From IMG/VR virus record IMGVR_UViG_3300017782_000029, positions 1 through 50,109 of that record: a stretch of DNA of 50,109 nucleotides. One strand, written 5' to 3'. This DNA is from a virus. Both the position numbers and the translations under genes were made by a program. Numbering within the stretch: the stretch's first letter is position 1; each line of letters opens with the position of its first letter. The notes below the pieces were generated by a model, which had not been told where the DNA came from, made no database searches, and was given only the letters and a program-made list of their open reading frames with translations. Below, piece after piece: positions 42,748 through 50,109 of the stretch.

Positions 42748-43803
42748 ATGTCATTTACAAGTAAAGTACAAAATTATACAAATAGCACATCTTCAGAAAA
42801 TATATTAGATGCGTTAAATAGAGCTGTTAATTATACAGTATCTATTGTAGCTCAAGCAAATCCGGGATTATTACCTGCCTTTGCTAATGTAAACATTATT
42901 ACTAATAATACAACTTCTATTGGCTTTGACTATTATTCAGGTCTAAAAGCAATACATTTATTAAAGGTTGAAAGAGCAGATGGCGAAGAGACTTATAGAC
43001 AATGTCAACCGGTCCCATCTTCACAATCAAGAGATGCTTTTGATATAAATAGTATTTATTACGCATTGCCTGACAATCCTGTTTATTGGATAAGCGATGA
43101 AAATAGTTTATTTATGGCACCATTAGCTACTGCTCAAGCCAAAAAAGGTTTTAAAGTAACAACAGTCCCTGATTTTAGCGGAAGAACTATTAATGATGCA
43201 CAAGAAACAATTACTCAGTTTCCAATAAACTTTAATGAGCTGGTTGTACTTCATTCAGCAGAATTAATACTAATAGAAAGACTTGGAGATTTTAGAGCAA
43301 AGTTACCAACAGATTTAGATGCAGATACTACTTTGTTTGACCAAATAGCAGATGTTTCTGCAAGTATTAGCTACACTTTTCCATCTTCTGATTTTCAGGA
43401 TGCACTAGACAAAGCTAAGAATTTAGTAGATGGCACTACAATGGGTGGTGATACAGAGCCAGAAAGTGCACAGTATTGGTTAGCTGATGAAGATGAAGAT
43501 ATGACAGCCTCTACACTGCAAGTTGCTTCTCAAGAATTACAAAGAGCTAATGCTATTTTAGGAGAGTTTAATGCAGAGCTAGGTGCTCAGTCTACTCAAA
43601 AACAACAAGCGTTATCTGAATTTCAAGCCAACTTACAAAAGAAAATGGCTTTATATGATAAAATTATTCAAAAAATTACAGTAGATTATCAATGGACACA
43701 GGGTCAATTACAACTTATTAGTGCGAAAAAACAAGAGTTTGTACAAATTAACATTGGAACTGCTGGTATAAAAGACAACCCTGAAGAGAGTAAAGCTATA
43801 TGA
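42748..43803 (+). CDS. Head-tail adaptor-region structural protein
   Basis: This 351-aa protein starts the tail module. The first 230 residues are mixed alpha/beta (YYSGLKAIHLLKVERADGEE, then NPVYWISDENSLFMAPLA), and the last 100 form a long Gln-rich coiled coil (ELQRANAILGEFNAELGAQS). It follows the capsid gene and precedes adaptor-like genes, so a connector or early tail role is likely. The exact family was not recognised. AAGGAT precedes the ATG. Confidence 0.6.
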   Translation: MSFTSKVQNYTNSTSSENILDALNRAVNYTVSIVAQANPGLLPAFANVNIITNNTTSIGFDYYSGLKAIHLLKVERADGEETYRQCQPVPSSQSRDAFDINSIYYALPDNPVYWISDENSLFMAPLATAQAKKGFKVTTVPDFSGRTINDAQETITQFPINFNELVVLHSAELILIERLGDFRAKLPTDLDADTTLFDQIADVSASISYTFPSSDFQDALDKAKNLVDGTTMGGDTEPESAQYWLADEDEDMTASTLQVASQELQRANAILGEFNAELGAQSTQKQQALSEFQANLQKKMALYDKIIQKITVDYQWTQGQLQLISAKKQEFVQINIGTAGIKDNPEESKAI

Positions 43804-44066
43804 AACTAAAAGAAATGATAGAAAGAGTACAGCAACATCATCCAAGTATGGGGCAAGTTGAAATAATAAGATATATAAACGATGCTGTAAACGATATGGG
43901 GTTTAGAGCTGAAGTAATAGAGTCAATAGATAGATTTAATACGGTAGCGGGGCAAAGAGTATATCCTTTAAAAAAACATATTATTAAAGTAAAGGGTGTA
44001 GATTACGATGATAAATCAATTAAGAAGTTAATAGGTAGACCTAAAGTAAGAGACTTGGATTTATAA
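43800..44066 (+). CDS. Small adaptor-like protein (88 aa)
   Basis: The sequence (KLKEMIERVQQHHPSMGQVE, then RYINDAVNDMGFRAEVIESI) is helical, followed by strands (YPLKKHIIKVKGVDYDD). The opening helices resemble the start of podoviral head-tail adaptor proteins. It overlaps the previous gene by 4 nt and ends at a TAATG junction with the next gene, with which it may form one functional adaptor. Confidence 0.55.
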   Translation: MKLKEMIERVQQHHPSMGQVEIIRYINDAVNDMGFRAEVIESIDRFNTVAGQRVYPLKKHIIKVKGVDYDDKSIKKLIGRPKVRDLDL

Positions 44067-44557
44067 TGGAAAGACAAAATGTTAATATAAGTCAATATCT
44101 TTGGTGGACAGAAAGAGATTCTGTTCTAATTGCGTATTATGACGCTAGTACAGATAAATTTTCATCTACTCAAGAAGTTAAAGCTATAAACTTACTTTAT
44201 ATACAGAGACCAGATAAGTTTTTAGTTCCGGGTGAAAGTCCTGAAAGAGATGGTTTTAAAACATTTGCAACATCTAATGTAGATGGAGAATATCTTGGTG
44301 CAGAGTTAGCCGGTACAGATTTAGCACCAACTATGCAAGAATCTCAATACCTAAAACAAGAAACAGAAATACCAGAACAATTTCACGAAGCCTTGGTAAA
44401 TCGTGTAATAGCAAATGGATATGAAAGAAAGGTTGAAACTATACCTTTATCACAACATTATATGGGAAAGTATGAAACGGGTGTTAGAAAGGCAAAGGCA
44501 TATGCTTTTAGAGGAAGAGATGGTTCTAGATTATCAATGAAACCAATGGATTTTTAA
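44066..44557 (+). CDS. Tail adaptor-like protein (163 aa)
   Basis: The N-terminal half is beta-rich (ISQYLWWTERDSVLIAYYDA, INLLYIQRPDKFLVPGESPE) and the C-terminal half helical with PEQFHEALVNRVIANGYERK and HYMGKYETGVRKAKAYAFRG. That C-terminal pattern is common in gp6- or gp4-like adaptor proteins of short-tailed phages. With the 88-aa gene before it, it may make up a split adaptor. Inference from pattern and position. Confidence 0.55.
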   Translation: MERQNVNISQYLWWTERDSVLIAYYDASTDKFSSTQEVKAINLLYIQRPDKFLVPGESPERDGFKTFATSNVDGEYLGAELAGTDLAPTMQESQYLKQETEIPEQFHEALVNRVIANGYERKVETIPLSQHYMGKYETGVRKAKAYAFRGRDGSRLSMKPMDF

Positions 44558-44770
44558 ATGAGTACAGTAAAATTTAATGATATAAATATAGCTTTTGATA
44601 CTATAGCTTATCCATTTAGCAATGTATTACTTGGTTTATTTGTAAAAGGAACAGCAACAATTAGAGTTATTAAACCTGTATTTGTTGCATCTACTAAAGT
44701 TAAAACACCAGTAGCACCTGTAATTACTAGAGTAACTACACCAGCTACACCAACATACACGAGGGTATAA
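44558..44770 (+). CDS. Hypothetical 70-aa tail-module protein
   Basis: This small beta-rich protein starts with one hydrophobic stretch (FDTIAYPFSNVLLGLFVKG) and ends with a low-complexity Thr/Pro/Val repeat (ITRVTTPATPTYTRV). It follows the previous stop directly and overlaps the next start as TAATG. No family was recognised. Confidence 0.6.
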   Translation: MSTVKFNDINIAFDTIAYPFSNVLLGLFVKGTATIRVIKPVFVASTKVKTPVAPVITRVTTPATPTYTRV

Positions 44771-45111
44771 TGGCAGGAAGTTTATCAAGTCCCAATCTAG
44801 TCAAAGATGTATATACTAAGCTAGTATGGTATAATACAAGTGATGGTAAAATGTACAGAGACAATGGTTCTACTGATGTAGAAGTGTTGCCTAATTTAGT
44901 AGCTGGAGATATTTTAGTACATCAAACAAGTGGTTCTGTATCATCAGGAGACTTGTTTAAAATTTTAAATAATAGCACAGGAGTGTTCTCTGTAGATTAT
45001 CAGGGAGCAGTGCATTTGAAACCAAGAACATCGGCACCAGCAGACAACTCTGAAGGAACTATCTACTATGACAGTTCTATAGGGTCCTTATTGGTATCAG
45101 TCGAAGTATAG
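44770..45111 (+). CDS. Small fibre-type structural protein (113 aa)
   Basis: The protein is beta-rich with fibre-like patterns: VYTKLVWYNTSDGKMYRDNG, GDLFKILNNSTGVFSVDYQG and the ending SAPADNSEGTIYYDSSIGSL, a short motif common in phage fibre heads and trimerising tail proteins. Together with its position just before the long fibre gene this suggests a minor fibre or fibre-attachment protein. Confidence 0.6.
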   Translation: MAGSLSSPNLVKDVYTKLVWYNTSDGKMYRDNGSTDVEVLPNLVAGDILVHQTSGSVSSGDLFKILNNSTGVFSVDYQGAVHLKPRTSAPADNSEGTIYYDSSIGSLLVSVEV

Positions 45112-45123
45112 GAGAAACACACT

Positions 45124-46539
45124 ATGGCTAAAGCGTGGAAAAAAATCCAGCGGTCTGATGAGGACTTTACTGGTAAAGTTACAGGTACAATAGATGGTAC
45201 ATCTGTAGCGGATATTAAATCAGGAGCGTCAGCAGGAACTGCATCGAAAGTAGTAACAGATGCGGCGTTCGATGGAAGTAATGTTTTAAAGGTAGCTAAT
45301 GCCGCCGCTGGGTTAAAAAACTCAGGGGTTAGTATTAATGCAGATGGTACATTAAGTGGAGCTGGTTCCGGTCAGGTTACACCAGCAGGAGTTGGAGCAG
45401 TAGATACTGATTTAAGTAACGCTCCAGACGCTATTAAAAATAGTGAAACCACTAAAAGTGATGTAGGTCTTGCAAATGTAGCAAACGAAAATCCAACTAC
45501 ATTAAAATCAACAATGTCGTTGAACTTAGTTGAGAACAAGAATCAAGCAACAATATTAGGTGGAAACTTAACTGGTACCATTGGTGGAACAGCTAATGCT
45601 ACTGTTGTAAGTGGTGCCGCAGATGGTGCATTGGTAAAACCAGCTTTTGATACATCTGGTTCAGACCCGATAATTAAAGTAGCTAATGCCCCAGCAACCT
45701 TAAAGAACTCTTCTGTTAGTATAAACTCTGATGGTTCATTAAATAATGCTGGTTCAGGTTCAGTAAGTGCTACTGGATTAGGAGCTATTAAAACTGACTT
45801 GGCAAACGCACCTACAACTATTTTAAATTCTAATACAACGGCTAATGATGTAGGACTTGGAAATGTTCCTAATAAAACTGAAGCTCAGTTATTAGCTGGT
45901 GATGTAACAGGTAGTATTGGTGGTACTGCTGTAGCAACAATTAAAACTGGTGCCGCCGCAGGTGCAACCGCTAACCAAGACTCTACAAGCACAATTTTAG
46001 GTGGAACTTTAACAGGTAATGTTTCAGGAACAGTAGGTGGAACTGCCGTAGCTACTATTAAAAGTGGAGCGGCATTAGGAGCATCTTCAAATCAGGATGC
46101 TACCTCGGTTATTAGGGCTGGTACAACAGCGTCTAACGTAGGGTTAGGCTCTGTAGTTAATCAAGCAATAACAGTAGCGTCTGGTAAAATTAAATTTGAT
46201 GGAAATGCTCAAACCCTAGATGCTGATAAAATTGGTGGTAAAACAGTGGCAGAAGCTGAAGCCGCCGCCGCCGCTACAGCAGAAAGCAATATTCTTGATG
46301 GTGCACCAGCAGGGTTACAAACATTAAATGACTTAGCCGCCGCTTTAGGTGATGATGCAAGTTTTGCTACAACTACTACTAATGCAATAGCAACTAAAGG
46401 TCCAGCACCTCTTACGCTAACAGCAGAAGATGTAGATGGAGACGCAACTTTTTCAAGTTCAGCAAATACTCCATCAAATCTAGTAGTAGGTCAAGTAGGA
46501 ATATTTGGCGGTAATCAATATGTAATTGTAGACGTTTAG
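45124..46539 (+). CDS. Tail fibre protein with DVGLGNV repeats
   Basis: This 471-aa protein is built of Gly/Ala/Thr/Ser-rich repeats such as DVGLANVANENPTT, DVGLGNVPNKTEAQ and TGSIGGTAVATIKTGA, typical of trimeric phage tail fibre shafts. The N-terminus MAKAWKKIQRSDEDFTGKVT is nearly the same as that of the 580-aa fibre at 47507, so both probably dock on the same virion site. The last 50 residues (GPAPLTLTAEDVDGDATFSS) may be a short tip. AGGAG precedes the ATG. Confidence 0.8.
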   Translation: MAKAWKKIQRSDEDFTGKVTGTIDGTSVADIKSGASAGTASKVVTDAAFDGSNVLKVANAAAGLKNSGVSINADGTLSGAGSGQVTPAGVGAVDTDLSNAPDAIKNSETTKSDVGLANVANENPTTLKSTMSLNLVENKNQATILGGNLTGTIGGTANATVVSGAADGALVKPAFDTSGSDPIIKVANAPATLKNSSVSINSDGSLNNAGSGSVSATGLGAIKTDLANAPTTILNSNTTANDVGLGNVPNKTEAQLLAGDVTGSIGGTAVATIKTGAAAGATANQDSTSTILGGTLTGNVSGTVGGTAVATIKSGAALGASSNQDATSVIRAGTTASNVGLGSVVNQAITVASGKIKFDGNAQTLDADKIGGKTVAEAEAAAAATAESNILDGAPAGLQTLNDLAAALGDDASFATTTTNAIATKGPAPLTLTAEDVDGDATFSSSANTPSNLVVGQVGIFGGNQYVIVDV

Positions 46540-46548
46540 GAGTAAAAA

Positions 46549-47097
46549 ATGGCAAAGAAAGCGATAAAAGCTTTTGCATTAAAAGACCTAAAATGTTCTT
46601 TACCCGACAGTGGTCAGTTTCCTGAAAAGGAGACTGGCACTTCAGGTAAGGAGTATATAGGCTTACCACTTTATGAATACGAACCCCTAAAAAAATCTTT
46701 ACAAGATAAAGGTTATAAACCTGAAGAATATGATTATATTGTAGCTACATCAGATGGTAAAGTTTTATGGGGTGGTAGAAGAGTATGGTTAATGCAAAAA
46801 GATATGGGACTAGACCAAGACCAAATGATTGATTGTGAGGTATGGGAAAAACAAGAATGGTTAGATGAATTAAAAAAATCAATGTTAGCTAATGTTAACC
46901 CTAATCTATTTGTAACAAAAGATAAAGATGGTAAAAAAGTTATGCCAACTGCTAAATTAACTATGGCACCAGAACATAAAGGATATCAAAACTTAAGAAA
47001 ACTTCATAAGAATATGAAGATGCCTTACAACCTTGATAATTTCGTATTGTCAAATGGTTTAACATTAAAAGAACAAAGAGAGTTAAACGATAAATGA
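46549..47097 (+). CDS. ParB/Srx-fold-like protein in the fibre module
   Basis: The segment EEYDYIVATSDGKVLWGGRR followed by VWLMQKDMG and IDCEVWEK (about residues 60-105) resembles the ParB/Sulfiredoxin nuclease core (dG..l.G.rR...a...g....v.v). The second half is helical and Lys-rich. A partition or nuclease protein is unexpected between fibre genes, so it may be a DNA-modifying or virion-associated protein, or simply a look-alike. AGGAG precedes the start, and the stop overlaps the next gene. Confidence 0.45.
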   Translation: MAKKAIKAFALKDLKCSLPDSGQFPEKETGTSGKEYIGLPLYEYEPLKKSLQDKGYKPEEYDYIVATSDGKVLWGGRRVWLMQKDMGLDQDQMIDCEVWEKQEWLDELKKSMLANVNPNLFVTKDKDGKKVMPTAKLTMAPEHKGYQNLRKLHKNMKMPYNLDNFVLSNGLTLKEQRELNDK

Positions 47098-47345
47098 GTT
47101 TCTGGGATGATGCAAAATCAAAATTAAAACCGGCGAAAGCCAACGAAGAAGTAGTAGACTTACAACAAAAACTATCAAAGTTAGAACTTTCTGACATAGA
47201 TTATATTTATGATATGATGTTGAATGGAAACTATAGGGGTAGAGAAATAGAACAAGCAACAACAACTTTTCTAAAAGTTAAGTTTATTAAAGCTATGCTA
47301 GAACAAGGAGATAGTAATGGAAAAGAAGAAGTTAAAAACAGTTAA
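47094..47345 (+). CDS. Hypothetical 83-aa protein
   Basis: This charged helical protein (DDAKSKLKPAKANEEVVDLQ, then DYIYDMMLNGNYRGREIEQA) overlaps its neighbours: 4 nt with the previous gene and 29 nt with the next. No family was recognised. Possibly a fibre chaperone or assembly factor by position. Confidence 0.6.
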   Translation: MSFWDDAKSKLKPAKANEEVVDLQQKLSKLELSDIDYIYDMMLNGNYRGREIEQATTTFLKVKFIKAMLEQGDSNGKEEVKNS

Positions 47346-47514
47346 GTGCACCACACAAGAACTTGAAGGTATCTGCACACTAATATCAGGTATTGAAGTT
47401 AAAGTAGGCGAAGGAGCTTGGGTGTATGAAATGCACAAAAAATTTATGAAAGCATTTGAAGAGGCGGCTAAAACTGACCCTGATTATGAATTACAAGAAG
47501 TAGACAATGGCTAA
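47317..47514 (+). CDS. Hypothetical 65-aa protein
   Basis: This small acidic protein (KTVKCTTQELEGICTLISGI, then AWVYEMHKKFMKAFEEAAKT) has an AAGGAGA-like ribosome site at about 47307 within the end of the previous gene, and its stop overlaps the start of the second fibre gene. No family was recognised. Confidence 0.6.
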   Translation: MEKKKLKTVKCTTQELEGICTLISGIEVKVGEGAWVYEMHKKFMKAFEEAAKTDPDYELQEVDNG

Positions 47515-49249
47515 ACAATGGAAACAAGTACAAAGAGCTGACTCTGATTTTGCTGGTAATGTAACCGGCACTTTTGGTAGTAAAGGATTATCTGACTTTT
47601 ATAGAACAGATAATAAACCTACTAAGTCAGATGTTGGTCTTGGCAATTTAGACAATACTAAGTTTTCTGCTGGTAAATTTATTGGTGTATTAGCTAAAGC
47701 AGACGGAACAGCAGTCTTTGACCCTAGTACAGGAGACTTTACTGGTAAGATAGATGGTGAAACTGCCGCTAATATTAAGACTAAAGCTACAGCAGGTAAC
47801 GAAGCTAAAGACGCTGTAGACGGTAATAAAACTATTACAATGGTAGGTGGCTCACTAAGTATTGGTACTCAATCAGGTGGTGTATATCCTTTTAGTGTAG
47901 ATACTTCTGGTAATTTAAAAATTAAGGATGATGAGTTTCAAGCATTAGCAGATGGTACTGTTAACTGTAAGGGTAACTTTACTATTAATCAAGATACTAA
48001 TGGTGATTCTAAAATTGTATTAGCAGGTGATGGTACTGGTACTGCTGAAGTAGAAGTAAATGGTGCTAATCCTACATTTGACCTTGGTGGAGCTAGTCCA
48101 CTTGGTACTTCTACTTTATTTTTAAAAAGAAAATTAACAAGCAATCAAGCTAGAATACAATTTCAAACAGGAACTGGTGCCGGTGCTATGACTAACCAAT
48201 TAAACATTGGGGTGTCTAACAATACAATAAATGGTAGAAAAGACCAGTTTGCAATAAACTATGGACCTATATGGAGTAGTGGAACTGCACCTGAAAGAGG
48301 TTTAACATTTGACTATGATGGCAAAATGGGTGTGTATGCTAACACTAAAACTGTTTCAGGTTTTACATTTGGTAGTGATGGTACTAATAAACACGTATAT
48401 ATTAAAGATGGTGGAATGGGCATTGGTACTACTTCTATATCTGATGATAATCTAAATGTAGCTGGTACAGTAACAGCTAACGCATTTAGTGGTAATGGTG
48501 CAAGTTTAACAAACACACCAAATACTACATACTCTCTTGACATTACTGAGAATAATCCAGATGTTATTTTAGGTTTAAACCCAAGTAGTGGTTCTACTCA
48601 ATATTGGACTCTTGAAGGTAGCGATGGAATTGATATAAATACTAATGAAAGTACTAGAACTAGTTCAATTAGTATTCAGCCGGGTACAATTACTGGAAGT
48701 ATGATTGACAATAATACTATAACAGGAACTCAATTAAATACTTATGCAGTTAATAGTTCTTCTATATTAGGTACGGCTGTAGTAACCGGCGATAAACTTG
48801 CAGATAATTCAGTAACAAAACATAAAGCAAACCTTGGTTGGCATACACAAACAAAAATATTTATACCACCAAGTGAATTTGTGGTTAATGACGATAATGC
48901 TTATGGTAACTTAGCCCTTATTGATAATGGTGGACAAGCTAGGGTAATGTATTCAGCTCACGAAGCTTATGCAAATGTTCCAATACCTGCTGGGTATAAA
49001 GTAACTCATTGGAGAGTAAACGGAACTGCTAGTGTTACAGTATCTCTATCATATTCTACAATAGCGACTAGTACAACTACAAGCTGTCAAGCACCTGCAC
49101 AGCAATATACAAATACTACGAATGTTACTAATCCATCTACAGGCGTTAATGCAGATGAAACAAATGGTAGATATTTAGTTATAGGATGGTTTCCTGCTAA
49201 TACAGCTACTTATCTTTATGGAGCAGTACTAACAATAGCGAAAATATAA
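47507..49249 (+). CDS. Second tail fibre protein
   Basis: The N-terminus ([20 protein letters not shown]) closely resembles that of the fibre at 45124, followed by a [18 protein letters not shown] repeat. The middle (about residues 95-330) is beta-rich and Asn/Gly/Thr-rich shaft sequence. The C-terminal 150 residues ([20 protein letters not shown], then [14 protein letters not shown]) look like a globular tip that might contact the host. The two related fibres may be alternatives or different parts of one tail. The stop overlaps the next ATG. Confidence 0.75.
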   Translation: MAKQWKQVQRADSDFAGNVTGTFGSKGLSDFYRTDNKPTKSDVGLGNLDNTKFSAGKFIGVLAKADGTAVFDPSTGDFTGKIDGETAANIKTKATAGNEAKDAVDGNKTITMVGGSLSIGTQSGGVYPFSVDTSGNLKIKDDEFQALADGTVNCKGNFTINQDTNGDSKIVLAGDGTGTAEVEVNGANPTFDLGGASPLGTSTLFLKRKLTSNQARIQFQTGTGAGAMTNQLNIGVSNNTINGRKDQFAINYGPIWSSGTAPERGLTFDYDGKMGVYANTKTVSGFTFGSDGTNKHVYIKDGGMGIGTTSISDDNLNVAGTVTANAFSGNGASLTNTPNTTYSLDITENNPDVILGLNPSSGSTQYWTLEGSDGIDINTNESTRTSSISIQPGTITGSMIDNNTITGTQLNTYAVNSSSILGTAVVTGDKLADNSVTKHKANLGWHTQTKIFIPPSEFVVNDDNAYGNLALIDNGGQARVMYSAHEAYANVPIPAGYKVTHWRVNGTASVTVSLSYSTIATSTTTSCQAPAQQYTNTTNVTNPSTGVNADETNGRYLVIGWFPANTATYLYGAVLTIAKI

Positions 49250-50109
49250 TGGCAAAAGAAAAATTAACAAATTCAAATTTAATTAACTTAACAAGTAAGC
49301 CTACTACCTACAAGACTAAGTCTAAATTGGCTCATATGTATAAGTCAGACGATACTCAAATGAGTGTTGATGAAGACCCTATTTCAAATAACATAATTGA
49401 TGTTATAGAAGAATTAAGAGGGGACTTAAACAAGCTACACGATGATGTACATCATATGTATAAAATGGTATACAATGCTTTTGGTACAGAAGAATCAGAA
49501 AAATGGGCTTCAGCAGGACCTACAGGTCCTAAGGGAAGTACAGGTTCTCAAGGTGCGACAGGACCAGCAGGTTCCGCAGGTTCTAAAGGAGACACGGGTG
49601 CTCAGGGACCAACCGGACCTAAAGGCTCAACTGGTAGTGCCGGAAGTAATGGAACTGACGGAAGTGATGGTGCTAAAGGGGACACAGGAAGCACTGGACC
49701 TCAAGGACCGAAAGGCGACACTGGTTCAGCTGGGGCTAAAGGTGACCCCGGTAATGATGGTAGTGATGGAGCTACTGGAGCAAGAGGTGCTACAGGTGCT
49801 AAAGGTAATGCTGGAACAAATGGCTCAGATGGTGCAAAAGGCGATACTGGCTCTACAGGTCCACAAGGACCAAAAGGAGACACTGGCTCGGCAGGAAGTA
49901 ATGGAACCAACGGTTCAGCTGGAGCTAAGGGCGATAAGGGAGACACTGGCAATACTGGACCCACAGGACCCGCAGGAAGTGCAGGGGCAAAAGGAGACAA
50001 GGGTGACACTGGGGATACTGGTGCCGCTGGAAGTAATGGGACTAATGGAACTAATGGTTCGGCAGGTGCTAAGGGAGATACAGGAAATACCGGACCAACT
50101 GGTCCAACT
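49249..50109 (+). CDS. Collagen-like tail fibre (partial, cut by window end)
   Basis: This frame is open to the last base, giving 287 residues. The first 89 are a helical head ([20 protein letters not shown], then [19 protein letters not shown]). From residue 90 onward it is unbroken Gly-X-Y repeat ([19 protein letters not shown] and on) for at least 66 triplets. Collagen-like triple helices of this type are known in phage fibres. The base composition of the repeat is much richer in G and C than its surroundings. The start overlaps the previous stop as TAATG. Confidence 0.85.
   Translation, partial: MAKEKLTNSNLINLTSKPTTYKTKSKLAHMYKSDDTQMSVDEDPISNNIIDVIEELRGDLNKLHDDVHHMYKMVYNAFGTEESEKWASAGPTGPKGSTGSQGATGPAGSAGSKGDTGAQGPTGPKGSTGSAGSNGTDGSDGAKGDTGSTGPQGPKGDTGSAGAKGDPGNDGSDGATGARGATGAKGNAGTNGSDGAKGDTGSTGPQGPKGDTGSAGSNGTNGSAGAKGDKGDTGNTGPTGPAGSAGAKGDKGDTGDTGAAGSNGTNGTNGSAGAKGDTGNTGPTGPT

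Noticed and set aside
49701-50009. Long minus-strand frame full of Pro/Ala/Val ([15 protein letters not shown]...)
   Set aside because: It is the antisense shadow of the collagen-like Gly-X-Y repeat, which has no stop in that frame.
1-50109. CRISPR array, integrase or insertion sequence
   Set aside because: No regular spaced repeats, recombinase motifs or terminal inverted repeats of IS type were seen.

Overview
The window is part of an AT-rich (roughly one third G+C) double-stranded DNA tailed-phage genome. The virion genes suggest a podovirus: a P22-like portal, short-tail adaptor and nozzle-type proteins, a run of very large internal (ejection-type) virion proteins, and no tape-measure, sheath or tail-tube genes. 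The gene style (DUF6321-like lysis-region protein, LPGD/EPGEYV and QEGG motifs, giant multi-domain virion proteins, collagen-like fibre) is what I associate with marine phages. The host cannot be named from sequence. No integrase, repressor or tRNA was seen, so a lytic lifestyle is likely.

Layout. (1) 1-22221, plus strand: small lysis-type genes (two small membrane proteins, a GH108 muramidase), a metallophosphoesterase, a split nozzle-like protein, then internal virion proteins of 386, 767, 589 and 3058 aa. (2) 22222-22322: convergent junction with a hairpin that folds best on the minus-strand transcript and ends the early operon. (3) 22323-34382, minus strand: an early/replication operon with many TAATG or ATGA couplings. 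It encodes zinc ribbons and small membrane proteins, a ubiquitin-like protein, an E2-like protein, a JAB/MPN metalloprotease, a ThiF/E1-like enzyme, a Sak4-like ATPase, a possible SSB, an AEP primase-DnaB helicase fusion, an RHH protein, a Gp157-like protein, an HTH protein, an HNH nuclease and a MazG-like NTP pyrophosphohydrolase. Four stretches lack genes and look like structured RNA. (4) 34383-35053: divergent control region with a GC-rich (about 58%) RNA-like block, palindromes and repeated TTGTTATTAG boxes. (5) 35054-50109, plus strand: a PD-(D/E)XK nuclease-like protein, a putative small terminase, two tiny membrane proteins, large terminase, portal, scaffold, capsid, adaptors, and a fibre module ending in a collagen-like fibre cut by the window edge.

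The most interesting content is twofold. First, the replication operon carries what looks like a full ubiquitin-like conjugation cassette: Ubl, E2-like, JAB deconjugase and E1. Second, the 3058-aa virion protein contains an ADLDGD motif in a context resembling the catalytic double-psi beta-barrel of two-barrel RNA polymerases, plus an embedded GNAT-like segment. I saw no DNA polymerase and no T7-type RNA polymerase, so the phage may depend on host polymerases, with the virion protein as a candidate injected polymerase. All functional calls come from reading motifs by eye; no database search was possible.
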